Notes under the pieces: generated by a model | Told to the model about the DNA's origin: nothing | Seen by the model: only the letters and a program-made list of their open reading frames with translations | Databases searched by the model: none | Made by a program: the position numbers and the translations under genes | NCBI GenBank assembly: GCA_903789615.1 | Contig: CAIFEV010000001.1 | Location: forward strand, 1-64,000 | Length of the DNA stretch: 64,000 nt | Direction of reading: 5' to 3' | Source: an uncultured Lachnospiraceae bacterium | Lineage (GTDB): Bacteria; Bacillota; Clostridia; Lachnospirales; Lachnospiraceae | Part shown: positions 36,214 to 44,313 of the stretch, piece by piece | Position numbering within the stretch: the stretch's first letter is position 1 | Layout of the letters: each line of letters starts with the position of its first letter

Positions 36214-36630
36214 TCAGATCTTCCCTGCGCTTTTCAGAATTTCTTCGACCATTTTTACATTTTCAAAAACCATGGCGTCGCAGTGCGGCTTCTTCGGGAG
36301 CCCCTTTGCCGCGTTGGCGGCGAGCAGAGAGGCGCAGTCGGCGTGGCCGCCGTGGCACCTCTTCATGGTGCGGAAATAGTCTGTGACCATCTTCGGGTCA
36401 TTCATTCCGTAAATCCCGAGCGCCATGAGCGCGCCGGTGATGCCGCCGCAGCAATCTGCGACCCGCATGCCGGCCCCGAAATTGTCCGCGACGGCAAAAG
36501 CCGTCTCCGTGTCCATCCCTTTGGCTTCTGCAAACGGGATGAAGACCGACTGTGCGCAGTTGTAGTGGCGGGTTGTGTCCGCGCGCAGTTCCTTCGCGCG
36601 GGACAGGAATTCTGATTTTTCTTCTGGCAT
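36214..36630 (-). CDS. C_GCAxxG_C_C-family redox protein
   Basis: A 138-residue protein with the Cys pattern that names this family: YNCAQSVF, then FGAGMRVADCCGGITGALMALG, and a later CHGGHADCASLL. The family is putatively redox-active or metal/flavin-associated and occurs in anaerobes; no member has a settled function. ATG 36630 has AAAGG eight bases upstream; an in-frame ATG at 36645 is less well placed. It is convergent with the small gene at 35948. Confidence 0.8.
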   Translation of the reverse strand: MPEEKSEFLSRAKELRADTTRHYNCAQSVFIPFAEAKGMDTETAFAVADNFGAGMRVADCCGGITGALMALGIYGMNDPKMVTDYFRTMKRCHGGHADCASLLAANAAKGLPKKPHCDAMVFENVKMVEEILKSAGKI

Positions 36631-36665
36631 GACAGTGCCTTTCATAATTTTAATGTAGTTCACAG

Positions 36666-36688
36666 GCGCCCGTGGCGGGCGCTTTTTT
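36666..36688 (+). terminator. Rho-independent terminator on the plus strand
   Basis: GCGCCCG (36666-36672) pairs with CGGGCGC (36676-36682), then TTTTTT. It sits upstream of the minus-strand redox gene, so it would stop plus-strand transcripts running from the rml operon through (antisense to) that gene. Confidence 0.7.
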
Positions 36689-36803
36689 AGTGTATCACAA
36701 TCCGGCGGCCGGGGAATATGCCACATTTCCAGTAGATAGAGTCCGGCCAGGATGTGCCCCGGGAATGTACAATGAATAAAACAATCTGACGGAGGGACAC
36801 TTC

Positions 36804-38696
36804 ATGACAAATGAGACATTTCGCTGGCTTTCATCGCTTAAAGCGCCGGTCCTGCTTCCGGCGTCCGCCGGCCCGTTTGTGCAGCCGCAGCTCACAGAAA
36901 GCCTGGGAGCCTGGTATCTTCGCGTGCAGACGGGCGGGACTGCCCGCTATTTTTATACAGAAGATTTTTCCTGTCTTTCAGAGGTTGAAAAAAAGCCGGA
37001 TGCGCTCTCTGATGCCGTCTGGAAAGAAGAGGTGAGAGACGACCGTCACGGCTTCTTCCTGCGCGTGCGGGAGCGGGAGGGAAGCGTCTTTCTGTCTGTC
37101 TCATGTGACGGCCTCTCGTGGATGGACTTTGAGCGGGACCGGGCGGATCACCCGGAGTGCGGGACCGTGTATGAGGGGGACTATTTTCCGGCGCTGCCGT
37201 ACGGGGAATATATTCATCCGCAGAAACCGGAGGAAATTTCTGAGGACTTGGGGAAAAGGACATTTGACATCCGGGACTTCGGGGCGGTGCCGGACAGGCC
37301 GTTTCTGTGTACGGAAGTGATTCAGGCGGCGATCGACGCGGCCGCGCGCGTCGCCGGAACGGTCCTGATACGGGGCGGAAGATTTATGACGGGGACGCTC
37401 TTCCTGAAAAGCGGCGTGACGCTTTTTGTGGACCGGGACGCACAGCTTGTCGCGTCGCGCACGCGCGCCAGGCTTTTGGACGCGCTCATCATCGCGCGGG
37501 ACGCTGAAAACGTGACCGTGACCGGAGGCGGGGTCATAGACGGGAGCGGCGAGTATTTCGTGCATCTGCCGCTTCGCCGGCCGCTGCTTTCTCCGCTTGA
37601 GAAGACGAAGGTTCCGCCGGTTCTGTACGACAACATGGGATACCCGGTTGACACGATCCGCTACGCCTACCGCAGCCGGATCCGCTATGTCTCGGACCCG
37701 TATGGAAACGGAGAAGGGACATTCTCCCGCCCGATGTATTTTGTATGGTTCCGGAACTGCAGGAATGTCCGGGTTCACAACATTATCCTGCGGGACGCCT
37801 GTGACTGGTCACTGGTCCTGGACGGCTGTCAGAAAGCGGAAATTTCGGACACGGTCATCGATGACAACCGGCATGTTGCCAACACAGACGGCATTGACAT
37901 CATGGCAAGTGAGGACATTGCCGTGCGCCACTGCTTCATCTCCTCGGCGGACGACGGGATCTGCGTGAAGGCGCCGCGGATTCACGAGCACGACGGCGAG
38001 GACATACAGGATGCCGGGGCTCCTATGCGCCCGACCCGCCGCGTCCTGGTTTCGGACTGCACGGTCTCGTCCGTGATGAACGGATTCAAGATCGGAACCG
38101 AGACGTACTACGATATTTCCGACATCTCGGTAAAAAACTGCCGTTTCCTTCTCCCGGACATCGCGCCGGGGATGGTTTCCGGCATCAGCATCGAGTCCTG
38201 CGACGGTTCGCACATTAAAAACGTGACAGTCAGCAACATCCGGCTCGAACAGGTCGTATGTCCTCTGTTCATTCAGCTCAACCGCCGGAACAAGTTCGGG
38301 TTCGCGTCGGAAGAAGACCGCCGGGAGCGGGAACAGGGCGGCAGCATCCGCCATATCCGGATCGAAGGACTTGACAGCGTTGACGCGGAGCTTCCGTCTG
38401 TCATCACAGGATTTACAGACGGGCAGGGCGTGACGCGCCGGGTGGAAGACATCACGCTTTCCGGATTTAAGGTCCGGTACCGGGACAATATCGCGGATAT
38501 AAACCTGCAGCCTCACACGGCGGAAAATGTCGACCAATATCCGGAGAGCAATGCACTCGGCGATGTTCCGGCCTCGGCCCTGTTTGTGCGTCACGCGGAA
38601 GATGTGAGAATCAGCGGATTTGCTGTCTGGCCGCGCACCGGAGAAAAACGGGAAGCTGTCTGCACGCAGGACGTTCGTGGTATACTGCAGATGTGA
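36804..38696 (+). CDS. Glycoside hydrolase family 28 protein (polygalacturonase-like)
   Basis: A 630-residue protein. The N-terminal ~150 residues are a beta-rich domain, then a right-handed beta-helix with the GH28 pattern: FDIRDFGAVPD, ANTDGIDIMASEDI and CFISSADDGICVKAP (catalytic Asp residues), and SSVMNGFKIGTETYYDIS in place of the usual SHG/RIK region. GGAGGG precedes ATG 36804. No signal peptide is seen, so it should act in the cytoplasm on imported pectin-derived or rhamnose/galacturonate oligosaccharides. Alternative: a GH28-like enzyme of another specificity, as His and RIK positions are not canonical. Confidence 0.85.
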   Translation: MTNETFRWLSSLKAPVLLPASAGPFVQPQLTESLGAWYLRVQTGGTARYFYTEDFSCLSEVEKKPDALSDAVWKEEVRDDRHGFFLRVREREGSVFLSVSCDGLSWMDFERDRADHPECGTVYEGDYFPALPYGEYIHPQKPEEISEDLGKRTFDIRDFGAVPDRPFLCTEVIQAAIDAAARVAGTVLIRGGRFMTGTLFLKSGVTLFVDRDAQLVASRTRARLLDALIIARDAENVTVTGGGVIDGSGEYFVHLPLRRPLLSPLEKTKVPPVLYDNMGYPVDTIRYAYRSRIRYVSDPYGNGEGTFSRPMYFVWFRNCRNVRVHNIILRDACDWSLVLDGCQKAEISDTVIDDNRHVANTDGIDIMASEDIAVRHCFISSADDGICVKAPRIHEHDGEDIQDAGAPMRPTRRVLVSDCTVSSVMNGFKIGTETYYDISDISVKNCRFLLPDIAPGMVSGISIESCDGSHIKNVTVSNIRLEQVVCPLFIQLNRRNKFGFASEEDRREREQGGSIRHIRIEGLDSVDAELPSVITGFTDGQGVTRRVEDITLSGFKVRYRDNIADINLQPHTAENVDQYPESNALGDVPASALFVRHAEDVRISGFAVWPRTGEKREAVCTQDVRGILQM

Positions 38697-38771
38697 AGTC
38701 AGTAAAATGACCGGCTCTGCCCGCGAAGAGCGGACAGAACCGGCGCGTAAGACATGAAAAGGAGAAAAACT

Positions 38772-39083
38772 ATGATCAGAGTTTACGGTCTTCCGACCTG
38801 CCCGTACTGCGACTATGTGTATGAGCAGATCAAGGACAGAAAAGACGAGTTCGAGTACATCAATATCGGCGCGCACATCCGCAACATGAGCCAGTTCATC
38901 CGTCTGCGCGACACGAGTCCGGCATTTGCCCACAGCAAGGAAATCGGCGATGTCGGCATCCCGGCGTTCGTCTTCCCGGACGGCCGCATCTCGCTTGACC
39001 CGGCCGATGCCGGCCTCATCGAGTACGGCAGCGAAGCCGCCTGCTCCATCGGCGACCACAAGAGCGGAAAGAAGGGCTGCTGA
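38772..39083 (+). CDS. Glutaredoxin-like protein with CPYC motif
   Basis: A 103-residue thioredoxin-fold protein: RVYGLPTCPYCDYVYEQI has the glutaredoxin CPYC active site at ~9-12; the cis-Pro is in DVGIPAFVFPDGR. ATG 38772 follows AAGGAGA. A Cys near position 88 and a C-terminal KKGC are unusual extras. Likely a cytoplasmic thiol-disulphide protein. It abuts the second 62-bp repeat array. Confidence 0.82.
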   Translation: MIRVYGLPTCPYCDYVYEQIKDRKDEFEYINIGAHIRNMSQFIRLRDTSPAFAHSKEIGDVGIPAFVFPDGRISLDPADAGLIEYGSEAACSIGDHKSGKKGC

Positions 39084-39132
39084 AAGCGGATATACTGAAG
39101 CCGGTGCCGGATCTGTTCCGGATTCCGGCGCT

Positions 39133-39294
39133 GCGCAACGGAAATCGTGTTTATTTTCTTTTCCGTTGCACTTTTTGTTCTGATTTTGAGTTTGGTGCAA
39201 CGGGAATCCTGTTTTCTTTCTTTTCCGTTGCACTTTTTTCCGGAATTTGACGAAAGGTGCAACGGAAAAAGGGCATTTGCCTGATTTCGTTGCA
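39133..39294. repeat. Second array of three 62-bp hairpin repeats
   Basis: Units start at 39133 (GCGCAACGGAAAT), 39195 (GTGCAACGGGAAT) and 39257 (GTGCAACGGAAAA), an exact 62-base period, each closing with TTTCCGTTGCAC or TTTCGTTGCAC about 39 bases later. The loops differ from the first array but arms and spacing are the same. It lies between a convergent gene pair and brackets the rml-GH28 block together with the first array. Confidence 0.9.
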
Positions 39295-39325
39295 CTTCCC
39301 GCCAAATCAGTGCCTGTCAAAACTG

Positions 39326-40504
39326 TCAAAAGAATCTCGCCAGCACGAAGCTTCCGACGAACACGGAGATGATGGTGACGGTCACGAAGCCGGCGACAAG
39401 CATCTTCGGGAGCAGGACGTTGTAGAGCGCAGTGTGCTCTTCTTTTGTCTTCGCCATGGCGTCGCAGACGTTGTCGGTCATGATCATGGTCAGCGGGAAG
39501 CCGAACGTGCAGGTGAGACCGAGCGCGATGGCGAGATCGACCGGCATTTTTATCAGCTTTCCGATGACAATGCCGGTGACTATAGTGCCGGCAATGCCCA
39601 GCAGCATCACGACGACAATCGGGAGGAGATAGCCGAGGAACATCTGCGGCGTGATCCCGACGTAGTTGCCGAAGAGCACGCACGCGGCAAGAAACGTGAT
39701 GATTCCGGCGGACTCGATCGTGTTCATGGTTCCTTTCTTCAGGAATCCCGTCTCCACGCAGATCCATCCGAGGATGATCGAGATGACAAATGCGTGAACC
39801 TTCCCTCCTGTCAGGCCGGACAGAAAAGCCGCAAGAGACGCGACGAGTGCGACTTTCAGAAGGACAACCGGGATGCGGTCAATTTCCTTGGGAAGCTGCA
39901 GAAGGCGGCGCCGGCTCTGCCTGGCGGCGTCTTTTCCGTTTTCATTCGAAGCATAGCGCGCGATGTTGTCCGGGTCGGAGAGGAATTTTGAAGCATAGCG
40001 GCGCAGAAAATAGGAGCAGAGCGGCTGGCCGAAGAACCCCTGCGCCGTGCAGAGAATGGTAAAGAAGCCGACCACATCGGTCAGACCTTCCGGTTTGAGT
40101 ACGGAAGTCATCATGAGAACGACGGCGTTGCCGCCGGCGTAAACGGCCGATCCGACATATGCGTACTGCGGATTGATGAGATGCGGTCCGATGACAAGGA
40201 TCAGCACCGTTGAGAACAGCACGCCGATCACGCAGACGATGATGGTCTTTATCTGACGCCTAAGCTCCGGTGTGTCGATCGTTGTTCCCAGCATGACGAT
40301 CATGAGCGTGACGGCCATCATGCCGAATCCGCTGATGGTGGAATTCTCGAATGTGTCTGTCGGTATGATGCCGGTCCAGAGCCCTGCCAGAATGATGATG
40401 GCCCAGGCGACGGCGGCCGGGACGCGTGCCTTTGAGAAGTAGGAGATCAGATCTCCGGCCGCGTAAATCGCGAGTACGATAGTCAGTGCGTAAATTGCCT
40501 GCAT
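39326..40504 (-). CDS. Polytopic membrane protein, probable carrier, under T-box control
   Basis: A 392-residue protein with about ten helices and glycine-rich transport-like segments (AYVGSAVYAGGNAVVLMMTS, ALGLTCTFGFPLTMIMTDNV). The central cytoplasmic loop (~190-220) is basic. I do not recognise the family with confidence; the layout recalls ion-coupled carriers such as glutamate or 2-hydroxycarboxylate symporters. ATG 40504 has GGGAGG upstream. A T-box leader precedes it, so its expression follows the charging of one tRNA, which points to an amino acid or amino-acid conjugate as substrate. The AbgB-like gene is next upstream on the same strand. Confidence 0.7.
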   Translation of the reverse strand: MQAIYALTIVLAIYAAGDLISYFSKARVPAAVAWAIIILAGLWTGIIPTDTFENSTISGFGMMAVTLMIVMLGTTIDTPELRRQIKTIIVCVIGVLFSTVLILVIGPHLINPQYAYVGSAVYAGGNAVVLMMTSVLKPEGLTDVVGFFTILCTAQGFFGQPLCSYFLRRYASKFLSDPDNIARYASNENGKDAARQSRRRLLQLPKEIDRIPVVLLKVALVASLAAFLSGLTGGKVHAFVISIILGWICVETGFLKKGTMNTIESAGIITFLAACVLFGNYVGITPQMFLGYLLPIVVVMLLGIAGTIVTGIVIGKLIKMPVDLAIALGLTCTFGFPLTMIMTDNVCDAMAKTKEEHTALYNVLLPKMLVAGFVTVTIISVFVGSFVLARFF

Positions 40505-40571
40505 GGTAACTTTCCTCCCTCTTTGTCTGCCGCTGGAATATGGCAGGTATTCTGGATTCGCCTGTCCGGGA

Positions 40572-40966
40572 CACAAAAAAGTCCCGGACAAAGACGAAAT
40601 CTTTGTCCGGGACGAAACGATCAGGTATGCGTTCCGCGGTACCACCCGCCTTGAATCCGACGCCGGTGCAGCGGCTGTCACGAGAAACAATACCAGCCGC
40701 GTATCCCTTGCCGGAATCCGCTTTTCTCCATGCACACAGAACCTCAGACCTGAAAGCACGAAAGCCATGAAGCCTTCAAAAGTTTCCGTAAGCACGCTGC
40801 CCTGTACGATGCAGCTTCGTCGTCACATCGCGGCAGTCCTGCCGGTTCATGACGCCCTCCAAAGGCCATTCCGGCGCCCGTCCCCTGCCGCTCTCTCAGC
40901 TGTCCGCGGCTCTCTGTGAGCTTCTGTGTGCACCGTACTTACCCTTTTTCAACGGTTTTTTAAGTT
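40572..40966 (-). promoter_or_regulatory. T-box riboswitch leader
   Basis: Reading the minus strand, the leader holds an AGTA element near its start, GAGAG bulge-type sequences, the T-box core GGGTGGTACCGCG (40647-40635) and a strong terminator: TCTTTGTCCGGGAC-type arms 40600-40613 and 40581-40594 followed by six Ts (40580-40575). The base of stem I can pair GTACGGTGC with GCATCGTAC. I could not assign the specifier codon with confidence. It controls the membrane carrier whose ATG is at 40504. Confidence 0.88.
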
Positions 40967-40972
40967 TTGTCC

Positions 40973-41002
40973 ATCCTACACCTTACACTGCGGCGGTGTC
41001 AA
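40973..41002 (-). promoter_or_regulatory. Promoter of the T-box leader
   Basis: On the minus strand TTGACA (41002-40997), 18 bases, TAGGAT (40978-40973). Confidence 0.65.
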
Positions 41003-41040
41003 GCGCCGGATTCCGGAAACCGAAAGCGGAAACCAGAAAC

Positions 41041-42408
41041 TCAGTACTTGTGATCGCCGGGCTTCAGGGAATCCGGGAGAAGCGTGGAATAGGTCCTGCC
41101 TTCCATGTTTTTGTTAAAGTCGGCTCTCGCGTTTTTGATCAGCTGCGGGTCAAGAAGCAGATCGAGTGCCGTGCCGGCCAGAACTTTCGCGGCGGCGTGC
41201 ATGCCCTTCTTTGCAACGGAAGACTTGCCCTGCGCGGTGCGGCACCAGCTGTGGGCGACCGTTCCGGCAGCCTCGGTTACAAGCATCGCCTGCACCGTCG
41301 GGGCACAGTAGCTCGCGTCGCCGACATCTGACGAACCGGCTGCCGGGAGATCCAGGTCATCGCATACCGAGGTGTCGATCGGTTCCTTCGCGTCCGGCGT
41401 GCTGCCGAAGGGAACAAACTGCGCGGCATAGCGTTTTTCCTCATCAGTGAAGGAGAGAGGATACACCTCGTGCATATTGGCAAGCATCACGCGGTCCAGC
41501 GTCGGGTTGTCGACCTGATCGAGATAGTTGTTGAACGTGAACGGCTCGTCCATCGTGGCGCCGGTCATGAGGCAGGCGCCCTTTGCGATGTTCAGAACTT
41601 TTTTGTAAAGTTCCTCGACGGTGCTCTGCCGGTCGGCGCGCAGACAGTAGGTGACCTTGGTGTAGGCCTGAATGACGTTGGGCGCCTGACCGCCGGCATC
41701 CACGTACGCGCTGTTTAAGCGGACGTCCGGCGTCACGTGGGCGCGCAGATACTGGAGTCCGGTGTTGGCCAGCTCCGCCGCGTCAAGAGCGCCGATGCCG
41801 TCCCAGGGAGCGGCGGAAGCGTGCGCCGCTTTTCCGTGGTACACAATGTTAAATGTCACACAGGCCTTTGAGTGATTTCCGATGCAGTTGCTGGAATTCG
41901 GGTGCCACGCCAGGATCGCGTCCAGGTCATCGAACACGTGCGCTTTGGCCATGAAACACTTGCCGCCTCCGCCCTCCTCGGCCGGTGTGAGGATGTAACG
42001 GATCGTGCCGCCGATTTTGTTTTCCTGCATGAAGTCTTTCAGACCGCAGGCTGCCTGCATGGCCCCGGTCCCGAGCAGGTTGTGGCCGCAGGCGTGGCCA
42101 TTCCCGCCGCGTGTGACAGCCCTCTGGCAGACGGCATCCGCTTCCTGGCTCTGCCCCGGAAGCGCGTCATTTTCGCCGAGGATTCCGATGACGGGCCGCC
42201 CGGACCCGTACTCGGCAATAAAGGCCGTGTCCATTCCGGCCACCGGCGTCGTGATCTCAAATCCCTCCTTCTTCATCTGTTCAAGCTGGCACCTGGTCGA
42301 TTCCTTTTCCATGAAACAGGTCTCCGGGTGCTCCCAGACAAAATCGCTGATCTTCTCGAATTCGCTGCTTTTCGCGTCGATCAGCTCATACAGACGATTC
42401 TTGTCCAA
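41041..42408 (-). CDS. M20-family amidohydrolase, AbgB-like (p-aminobenzoyl-glutamate hydrolase subunit B type)
   Basis: A 455-residue enzyme. Marks: DFVWEHPETCFMEKEST near the start, GGNGHACGHNLLGTGAM (metal site), YILTPAEEGGGGKCFM, the lid domain with KAAHASAAPWDGIGALDAAE, and DVGDASYCAPTVQ near the end. Start is TTG 42408 with GGAGG seven bases upstream. AbgB-type enzymes cleave aminobenzoyl-glutamate or other acyl-amino acids. It stands before the T-box-controlled carrier in the same direction but has its own promoter; the pair resembles the AbgB/AbgT idea of a conjugate importer plus hydrolase. Confidence 0.88.
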   Translation of the reverse strand: MDKNRLYELIDAKSSEFEKISDFVWEHPETCFMEKESTRCQLEQMKKEGFEITTPVAGMDTAFIAEYGSGRPVIGILGENDALPGQSQEADAVCQRAVTRGGNGHACGHNLLGTGAMQAACGLKDFMQENKIGGTIRYILTPAEEGGGGKCFMAKAHVFDDLDAILAWHPNSSNCIGNHSKACVTFNIVYHGKAAHASAAPWDGIGALDAAELANTGLQYLRAHVTPDVRLNSAYVDAGGQAPNVIQAYTKVTYCLRADRQSTVEELYKKVLNIAKGACLMTGATMDEPFTFNNYLDQVDNPTLDRVMLANMHEVYPLSFTDEEKRYAAQFVPFGSTPDAKEPIDTSVCDDLDLPAAGSSDVGDASYCAPTVQAMLVTEAAGTVAHSWCRTAQGKSSVAKKGMHAAAKVLAGTALDLLLDPQLIKNARADFNKNMEGRTYSTLLPDSLKPGDHKY

Positions 42409-42450
42409 TGTGTGTCCTCCTGCCTGCGCTTTTGCGCTTTAATACCCTGA

Positions 42451-42479
42451 ATTATAGGCATACCCACGGCAAATGTAAA
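42451..42479 (-). promoter_or_regulatory. Promoter of the AbgB-like gene
   Basis: Minus strand: TTTACA (42479-42474), 17 bases, TATAAT (42456-42451). Confidence 0.7.
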
Positions 42480-42500
42480 CGGGAGAATCCTCTTTTTGGG

Positions 42501-42529
42501 TTGCCAAGCGCTCAGAAAATACTTATTAT
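42501..42529 (+). promoter_or_regulatory. Promoter of gpmI
   Basis: TTGCCA (42501-42506), 17 bases, TATTAT (42524-42529). It diverges from the AbgB-like promoter. Confidence 0.6.
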
Positions 42530-42620
42530 GATTACAGTGCTTAAGGCATGCACGTGCGCTTACGGACCGTCTGCCTGCCGGGCACATCGTACGTTCAAAT
42601 GTTCAAAGGAGTGTTTTACC

Positions 42621-44189
42621 ATGGGAAAACCTGTAGTACTTGTAGTCATGGACGGCGTCGGCTGGACCGACAAGGATAACGGCAATGCAGTCATGCATTC
42701 CTATAAGCCGCAGATTGAAGAGCTGATGACGAAGTGGCCGCACACCACAATCAAGGCAAGCGGCACGGCAGTCGGCCTGCCATCCGACAAGGACATGGGC
42801 AACTCCGAAGTCGGCCACAACGCACTCGGATGCGGCCAGATCTATTCACAGGGTGCAAAGCTTGTGAACGAGAGCATCGAGTCCGGGAAGATCTACGAGA
42901 GCCAGACCTGGAAAGACGCGGTTTCCTACTGCAAAGAGCATAATGGCAAGATGCATTTCATCGGACTGCTCTCCGACGGAAACGTTCACTCCAATATCAG
43001 CCACCTGATCGCGATGCTTCGCGAAGCGAAGAAGGAGGGAGTAAAGGAGGCGAGAGTCCACGCGCTGCTTGACGGCCGCGACGTTCCGGAGACATCTGCC
43101 CTCACATACATCGACCAGATCGAGAAGGTATTTGCGGAGCTTAACGATGACAATTTCCACGCGTGCCTCGCTTCCGGCGGCGGCCGCATGACAATCACGA
43201 TGGACCGCTATGAGGCGGACTGGTCCATGGTTGAGAGAGGCTGGCACATCCATGTGATGGGCGACGGCCGGATGTTTTCTTCCGCGACGGAGGCCATCGA
43301 GACATACCGCAGGGAAGGCGGATATACAGATCAGTATCTTCCGGGATTTGTCATCGCGAAGGACGGGAAGCCGGTCGGCCCGATCGACGACGGCGACAGC
43401 GTTGTGTTCTTCAACTTCCGCGGCGACCGCGCGGTGGAGATCTCCAAGGCTTTCGACTACATGAACAAGGGCTTTGACGCATTCCCGATGCCCAAGAAGC
43501 CGCAGGTTTATTACTGCGGAATGCTGCAGTACGACGGCGACCTGAAGCTGCCGGATCATTTCCTGGTAGCTCCGCCGCACATCGAGCACACGATGAGCGA
43601 GTATCTCGTGAAGAAGGGCGTGAAGAGCTATGCCTGCTCCGAGACCCAGAAGTTCGGCCATATGACCTATTTCTGGAATGGCAACCGCTCCAACAAGTTC
43701 TCGGAAGAGCTGGAGGACTGGGAAGAAGTTCCGTCCGACATCATTCCGTTTGACCAGAAGCCGTGGATGAAGGCGACAGAGGTCACCGAGAAGATGGAGG
43801 CGGCGATTGCGTCCGGGAAATACCAGTTCCTTCGCTGCAACTATCCGAACGGCGATATGGTCGGCCACACCGGCAACTACGAGGCGACGATCATCGGCGT
43901 GGAGTCGGTTGACCTGAATCTGCGCCGCATTATGGATGCCTGCACGAAGTACGGCTACACGCTGCTTGTCATGGCCGATCACGGCAACTCCGACGAGATG
44001 GTGGACAAGAAGGGCAAGCCGAAGACTTCCCACTCGCTGGCCCGCGTTCCGTTTGCGGTGTACAACGGTCCGGAGGGCACTGAGATCAAAGACGGCGACT
44101 TCGGTCTCGCCAATGTGGCGGCAACTGTCTGCAAGATTCTCGGATTCACCGACTGGCCGGAGCAGTGGCTTGAGCCGATCATAAAGTGA
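42621..44189 (+). CDS. gpmI: 2,3-bisphosphoglycerate-independent phosphoglycerate mutase
   Basis: A 522-residue cofactor-independent mutase of alkaline-phosphatase fold. The N-terminal VVMDGVGW supplies metal Asp, and the catalytic Ser lies in DKDMGNSEVGHNALG (~60). The transferase-domain HALLDGRDVPETS and late metal motifs VADHGNSDEM (as MADHGNSDEM) and KTSHSLARVPF are intact. It interconverts 3- and 2-phosphoglycerate. ATG 42621 follows AAAGGAG; in-frame extension upstream lacks similarity. Single-gene unit ending at a strong terminator. Confidence 0.96.
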   Translation: MGKPVVLVVMDGVGWTDKDNGNAVMHSYKPQIEELMTKWPHTTIKASGTAVGLPSDKDMGNSEVGHNALGCGQIYSQGAKLVNESIESGKIYESQTWKDAVSYCKEHNGKMHFIGLLSDGNVHSNISHLIAMLREAKKEGVKEARVHALLDGRDVPETSALTYIDQIEKVFAELNDDNFHACLASGGGRMTITMDRYEADWSMVERGWHIHVMGDGRMFSSATEAIETYRREGGYTDQYLPGFVIAKDGKPVGPIDDGDSVVFFNFRGDRAVEISKAFDYMNKGFDAFPMPKKPQVYYCGMLQYDGDLKLPDHFLVAPPHIEHTMSEYLVKKGVKSYACSETQKFGHMTYFWNGNRSNKFSEELEDWEEVPSDIIPFDQKPWMKATEVTEKMEAAIASGKYQFLRCNYPNGDMVGHTGNYEATIIGVESVDLNLRRIMDACTKYGYTLLVMADHGNSDEMVDKKGKPKTSHSLARVPFAVYNGPEGTEIKDGDFGLANVAATVCKILGFTDWPEQWLEPIIK

Positions 44190-44235
44190 GTCTGACTTCT
44201 GTCTGACGGGAACCGGAACGGTACCAGACGGAATA

Positions 44236-44272
44236 AAACCTCCCGGAAGAGTGATTTTCCGGGAGGTTTTTT
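44236..44272 (+). terminator. Rho-independent terminator of gpmI
   Basis: AAACCTCCCGGAA (44236-44248) pairs with TTCCGGGAGGTTT (44257-44269), continuing into a TTTTTT run. Confidence 0.9.
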
Positions 44273-44313
44273 GTGAAGGCGACTCGATCAAATGATTTTA
44301 CAAAAGGGCCTGT

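Noticed and set aside
37809-39767. 652-codon minus-strand open frame
   Set aside because: Runs antisense through GH28, glutaredoxin, repeats and into the carrier gene; composition typical of a shadow frame.
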